From positions 1-22,944 of IMG/VR virus record IMGVR_UViG_3300008267_009156: DNA of 22,944 nt; one strand, given 5' to 3'. This stretch comes from a virus. How positions within the stretch are numbered: position 1 is the stretch's first letter; the number at the start of each line of letters is the position of its first letter. Below, piece after piece: positions 20,917 through 22,944 of this stretch. The translations under genes and the position numbers were made by a program. The notes under the pieces were generated by a model. It searched no databases. It was not told the origin of the DNA and worked only from the letters and a program-made list of their open reading frames with translations.

Positions 20917-21738
20917 TTATTTTCCTTTAATTTTTAATCCTGATGCTTTACATTGTTTTGCGCCTGCTGCCATCATTAATTTATAAGGGTCCGAATTGTA
21001 TTTAAAATATTTTTGATAATACCTTAAACTATTCGCAGCAATCTCCTCAGTAGGACGGGCGGTACATGCATAAGTTGGCTGACTACCGTCTTTATTTAAA
21101 TCAACCTTCATTTGAAACGTAACACTAAAAATAAATTTATTACCAATATCTCCTGAAACATTAATAGATGTTGCACTAAATGCGGATAATAAATCATTAA
21201 TTACTGAAGTAGTGTAATCTATCATACCTTTTGTTAAGGATTCTGTTGGTTGTTGTTGTTCTTTTCCTGGTGTTGTTGTATTAGCCACAGGTTTAGTTTG
21301 TCCACCTGTTTGATTATTTGTAACAATTCCTTTTGATTTATTAAATTCAGCCTGTGAGTGATCACATTGTTTTAAACCTAATTCTTTTAATTTATTAACA
21401 TCTAGACTTGGATATGCCTTTGTTTGTGTTGTTGCCCCTCTAAAAGTTTCTTGACCTGTACTTGCAGCTCTCCTACAATAGACACTAGGTGTAGCAACTC
21501 CTTGATTAGTACCTGGATTTAATTTTTCTTGAGCCATTTTAAAAACAATAATATCTGGACCAACCGCATTGTCAACTAACACTTCAACAGAAGATGCACC
21601 TAAAGCGGATAGTTCGGCACTAGTAATTATTACATCTTTAACACCTTCAGTTAAATACTGTCGGTTTGATGCTCTATAATGCATCTCTAAAATCCTTCTT
21701 TTTTCGGATTCGTTTAAACTTGATAAAATATTTTTCAT
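20917..21738 (-). CDS. Leader B protein with YxC modules
   Basis: This 273-aa protein begins with leader B, identical to that of the gene at 17815 (LNESEKRRILEMHYRAS, then NRQYLTE-G). The first module (IITSAELSALGASSVEVLVD, then SVYCRRAAS, then LKQCDHSQ) resembles the middle of the gene at 18777. A Thr/Gln/Pro linker follows, then a C-terminal module (TTSVINDLLSAFSATSINVSG, NKFIFSVTFQMK, TYACTARP, YYQKYFKYNS, AKQCKAS) homologous to that of the leader A protein at 20336. It starts 17 bases after the stop of the gene at 21756, through the same TAAA-repeat spacer seen at 18760-18776. Function unknown; head-internal protein inferred. Confidence 0.75.
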   Translation of the reverse strand: MKNILSSLNESEKRRILEMHYRASNRQYLTEGVKDVIITSAELSALGASSVEVLVDNAVGPDIIVFKMAQEKLNPGTNQGVATPSVYCRRAASTGQETFRGATTQTKAYPSLDVNKLKELGLKQCDHSQAEFNKSKGIVTNNQTGGQTKPVANTTTPGKEQQQPTESLTKGMIDYTTSVINDLLSAFSATSINVSGDIGNKFIFSVTFQMKVDLNKDGSQPTYACTARPTEEIAANSLRYYQKYFKYNSDPYKLMMAAGAKQCKASGLKIKGK

Positions 21739-21756
21739 GTTATTTATTTATTTATT
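21648..21756 (-). repeat. Leader B DNA repeat, copy 2
   Basis: This is the partner of the repeat at 18669-18777. The spacer reads TAAATAAATAAATAAC just before ATG on the minus strand and carries stop codons in all three frames. Confidence 0.85.
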
Positions 21757-22259
21757 TATAATTTACCTAATTGTTTTGCCTTTTGTCTCCATGCTAAGTT
21801 TGTTTGACATTGTTTCATATAAATAGGTTTAAGAGCGGCCCTAACCGCATCCGTAGTGCCAGGATCCTTCGTCTGCCATTTATATGTGTATTCCCAATAA
21901 GAATTAAAGCATTGGAATTCATTTTGTCCCGGCCCCATTATAACATCACCATAGGTACTTTCTCTGTTATATGGTAATGTATTAACACCAACAGCTTTCA
22001 TTTGATCTAAGGTTATGTTAAAATCAGGCATACCTGGTAATTCATTTGATTTTGTCTTAGTTCCTGCTTGTGTGGTTGTACCCGCTTGTGCCGTTGCACA
22101 ATGGGGTGTAAAAAACCCATCAGCAATACCGGTAAACCCATTAACTGTCTTTTTTGTACAATCAACCTTCACTGTTACGTCTTTTGTTGTTTGTTCAGAT
22201 ATTACTCTTTTTATTAGTCTAGTAAGATCTGATTCTGTTAATCTAATTTTTCTTTTCAT
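21756..22259 (-). CDS. Leader A protein with CTKKTV segment
   Basis: This 167-aa protein begins with leader A (RLTESDLTRLIKRVISE-Q) followed by the DCTKKTVNGFTGIADGFF segment shared with the gene at 20336. Its C-terminal part (ITLDQMKAVGVNTLPYNRES, then EFQCFNSYWEY, then IYMKQCQTN) differs in sequence but keeps the order hairpin, aromatic-x-C, later C. It is the first gene of a three-gene minus-strand unit. An ATATTTATTAATAAAAA motif lies 18 bases before its ATG, in the same gap as the divergent promoter of the M20 peptidase. Function unknown. Confidence 0.75.
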   Translation of the reverse strand: MKRKIRLTESDLTRLIKRVISEQTTKDVTVKVDCTKKTVNGFTGIADGFFTPHCATAQAGTTTQAGTKTKSNELPGMPDFNITLDQMKAVGVNTLPYNRESTYGDVIMGPGQNEFQCFNSYWEYTYKWQTKDPGTTDAVRAALKPIYMKQCQTNLAWRQKAKQLGKL

Positions 22260-22263
22260 ATAA
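22084..22263 (-). repeat. Leader A plus CTKKTV DNA repeat, copy 2
   Basis: This is the partner of 20727-20909. High DNA identity over the leader and the first segment only, then abrupt loss of similarity, is the mark of modular recombination. Confidence 0.85.
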
Positions 22264-22264
22264 T

Positions 22265-22295
22265 TTTGTTTTTATTAATAAATATACTATCTTTA
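22265..22295 (+). promoter_or_regulatory. Bacteroidota-type promoter for the M20 peptidase
   Basis: TTTG (22265-22268), exactly 19 bases, then TATCTTTA (22288-22295), one base from TAnnTTTG. It overlaps the ATATTTAT motif of the divergent gene. Confidence 0.6.
22278..22285 (-). promoter_or_regulatory. ATATTTAT motif before the gene at 22259
   Basis: On the minus strand AGTATATTTATTAATAAAAAC lies 18 bases before the ATG, matching the layout before the gene at 19604. Confidence 0.4.
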
Positions 22296-22308
22296 TAAAA
22301 AAATTTAA

Positions 22309-22944
22309 ATGAACATAGACAAATTCAAAGAATTACTATCGATCCCTTCTAAAACATATCAAGAAGAAGATATGGTGGAATATCTTTGTAATGAACTTGA
22401 CACAATTCCAGGCGTCTCCTACTACCGAGATGATATGATGAATATATATGTAACTAAAGGTGAATTAAACGAAGGTGAATACTACCCAATGTTTATTTCA
22501 CACACGGACACCGTTCATCATAAGGTAGATAAAATCGTAGTTAAAGAAGAAGACCTCATCAGACCCAATACATTTGGAAAAAAGTTTGATGAGGTTAAAG
22601 TCCCATGTTTAAAAGCATACACCGAAGATGGTAATCCAACAGGTATAGGTGGTGATGATAAATGTGGTATTTTTATTTGTTTAGAGTTATTAAAAACTTT
22701 AGATAAAGTAAAAATTGGTCTGTTTGTTTCAGAAGAAACAGGTTGTCATGGATCTTCAAAATGTGATGAAAACTTTTTACAGGATGTTGGATACATTACA
22801 CAATATGATGCTCCAGGAAATCATTTAATCTCCGAGATTTGCTCGGGAGTTCGTTTATTTGAACGTGATAGTGAATTTTTTATTAAAACATTAGATGTTA
22901 TTGAAAATGCGTTTGGAAATGAAATGCTTGTTCAATCACACCCT
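22309..22944 (+). CDS. M20-family metallopeptidase, PepT-like (3' end beyond window)
   Basis: 212 codons are visible and the C-terminus is missing. The binuclear zinc site of the M20 family is recognisable: His65 and Asp67 in MFISHTDTVH, Asp116/Asp117 in GIGGDDKCG, the catalytic and ligand glutamates Glu142-Glu143 in VSEETGCHGSS, and Asp167 in QYDAPG. This order and the GGDDK and EETG wording are close to peptidase T, an aminotripeptidase. The last ligand histidine would lie beyond the window. It should be cytoplasmic (no signal peptide). A host-type promoter precedes it. In a phage it might recycle peptides or act on a peptide-linked metabolite; the substrate cannot be told. Confidence 0.9.
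   Translation, partial: MNIDKFKELLSIPSKTYQEEDMVEYLCNELDTIPGVSYYRDDMMNIYVTKGELNEGEYYPMFISHTDTVHHKVDKIVVKEEDLIRPNTFGKKFDEVKVPCLKAYTEDGNPTGIGGDDKCGIFICLELLKTLDKVKIGLFVSEETGCHGSSKCDENFLQDVGYITQYDAPGNHLISEICSGVRLFERDSEFFIKTLDVIENAFGNEMLVQSHP

Noticed and set aside
1-22944. tRNA genes, CRISPR arrays, insertion sequences, integrase or homing endonucleases
   Set aside because: No cloverleaf-like GTTCRA arms, spaced direct repeats, transposase motifs or HNH/GIY-YIG motifs were noticed on reading both strands.

Overview
The window is a low-GC stretch of a tailed-phage genome. The minus strand carries the T4-type head and packaging genes in T4 order: terminase gp17, portal gp20, prohead protease gp21, scaffold gp22 and major capsid protein gp23, the last cut by the window edge. 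The host is most likely a member of the Bacteroidota. Genes lack Shine-Dalgarno leaders and have A-rich ones instead, several plus-strand genes sit behind TTTG-N19-TAnnTTTG promoters as used by the Bacteroidota primary sigma factor, and some products (DUF4494-like, a Flavobacteriia-like bS21) point the same way. This placement rests on motif reading, not on a database search.

Layout. 1-12033, minus strand: virion module, read from high to low coordinates as a Pro-rich repeat protein, an unknown 137-aa protein, a DUF3008-domain protein, gp17, gp20, an unknown 243-aa protein, a two-TM holin-like protein, an unknown 149-aa protein, gp21, a DUF4494-like protein, gp22 and gp23. One plus-strand gene, a ribosomal protein bS21 homologue (4971-5159), is embedded in it. 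12126-13146, minus: a nucleotidyltransferase-fold protein and a KTSC-domain protein. 13242-13943, plus: a 34-aa membrane peptide followed by a rhomboid intramembrane protease. 13964-14422, minus: a leader-bearing protein. 14543-17121: a divergent pair, a UVR-domain protein (minus) and a ClpC-like AAA+ unfoldase without the Clp N domain (plus), separated by palindromes. 17123-22263: a duplicated block. Each copy has a plus-strand secreted DUF2927-like gene behind a perfect host-type promoter, a shared bidirectional terminator, and convergent minus-strand genes for Cys-containing proteins with one of two conserved N-terminal leaders. 22309 to the end, plus: an M20-family peptidase, cut by the window edge.

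How it may work together (inference). Plus-strand genes appear to use the host polymerase: bS21, rhomboid, ClpC, secreted DUF2927 proteins and the peptidase would act on host translation, membrane and proteostasis. Minus-strand genes are virion genes, many preceded by an ATATTTAT motif that could be a late promoter. The six leader-bearing proteins are the most intriguing set. Two different leaders, each containing (L/I)xE sites like those cut by T4 gp21, are attached to shuffled C-terminal modules, which suggests capsid-targeted internal proteins delivered with the DNA. No tRNA gene, CRISPR array, insertion sequence or integrase was seen, and no gene-free stretch exceeds 300 bases.
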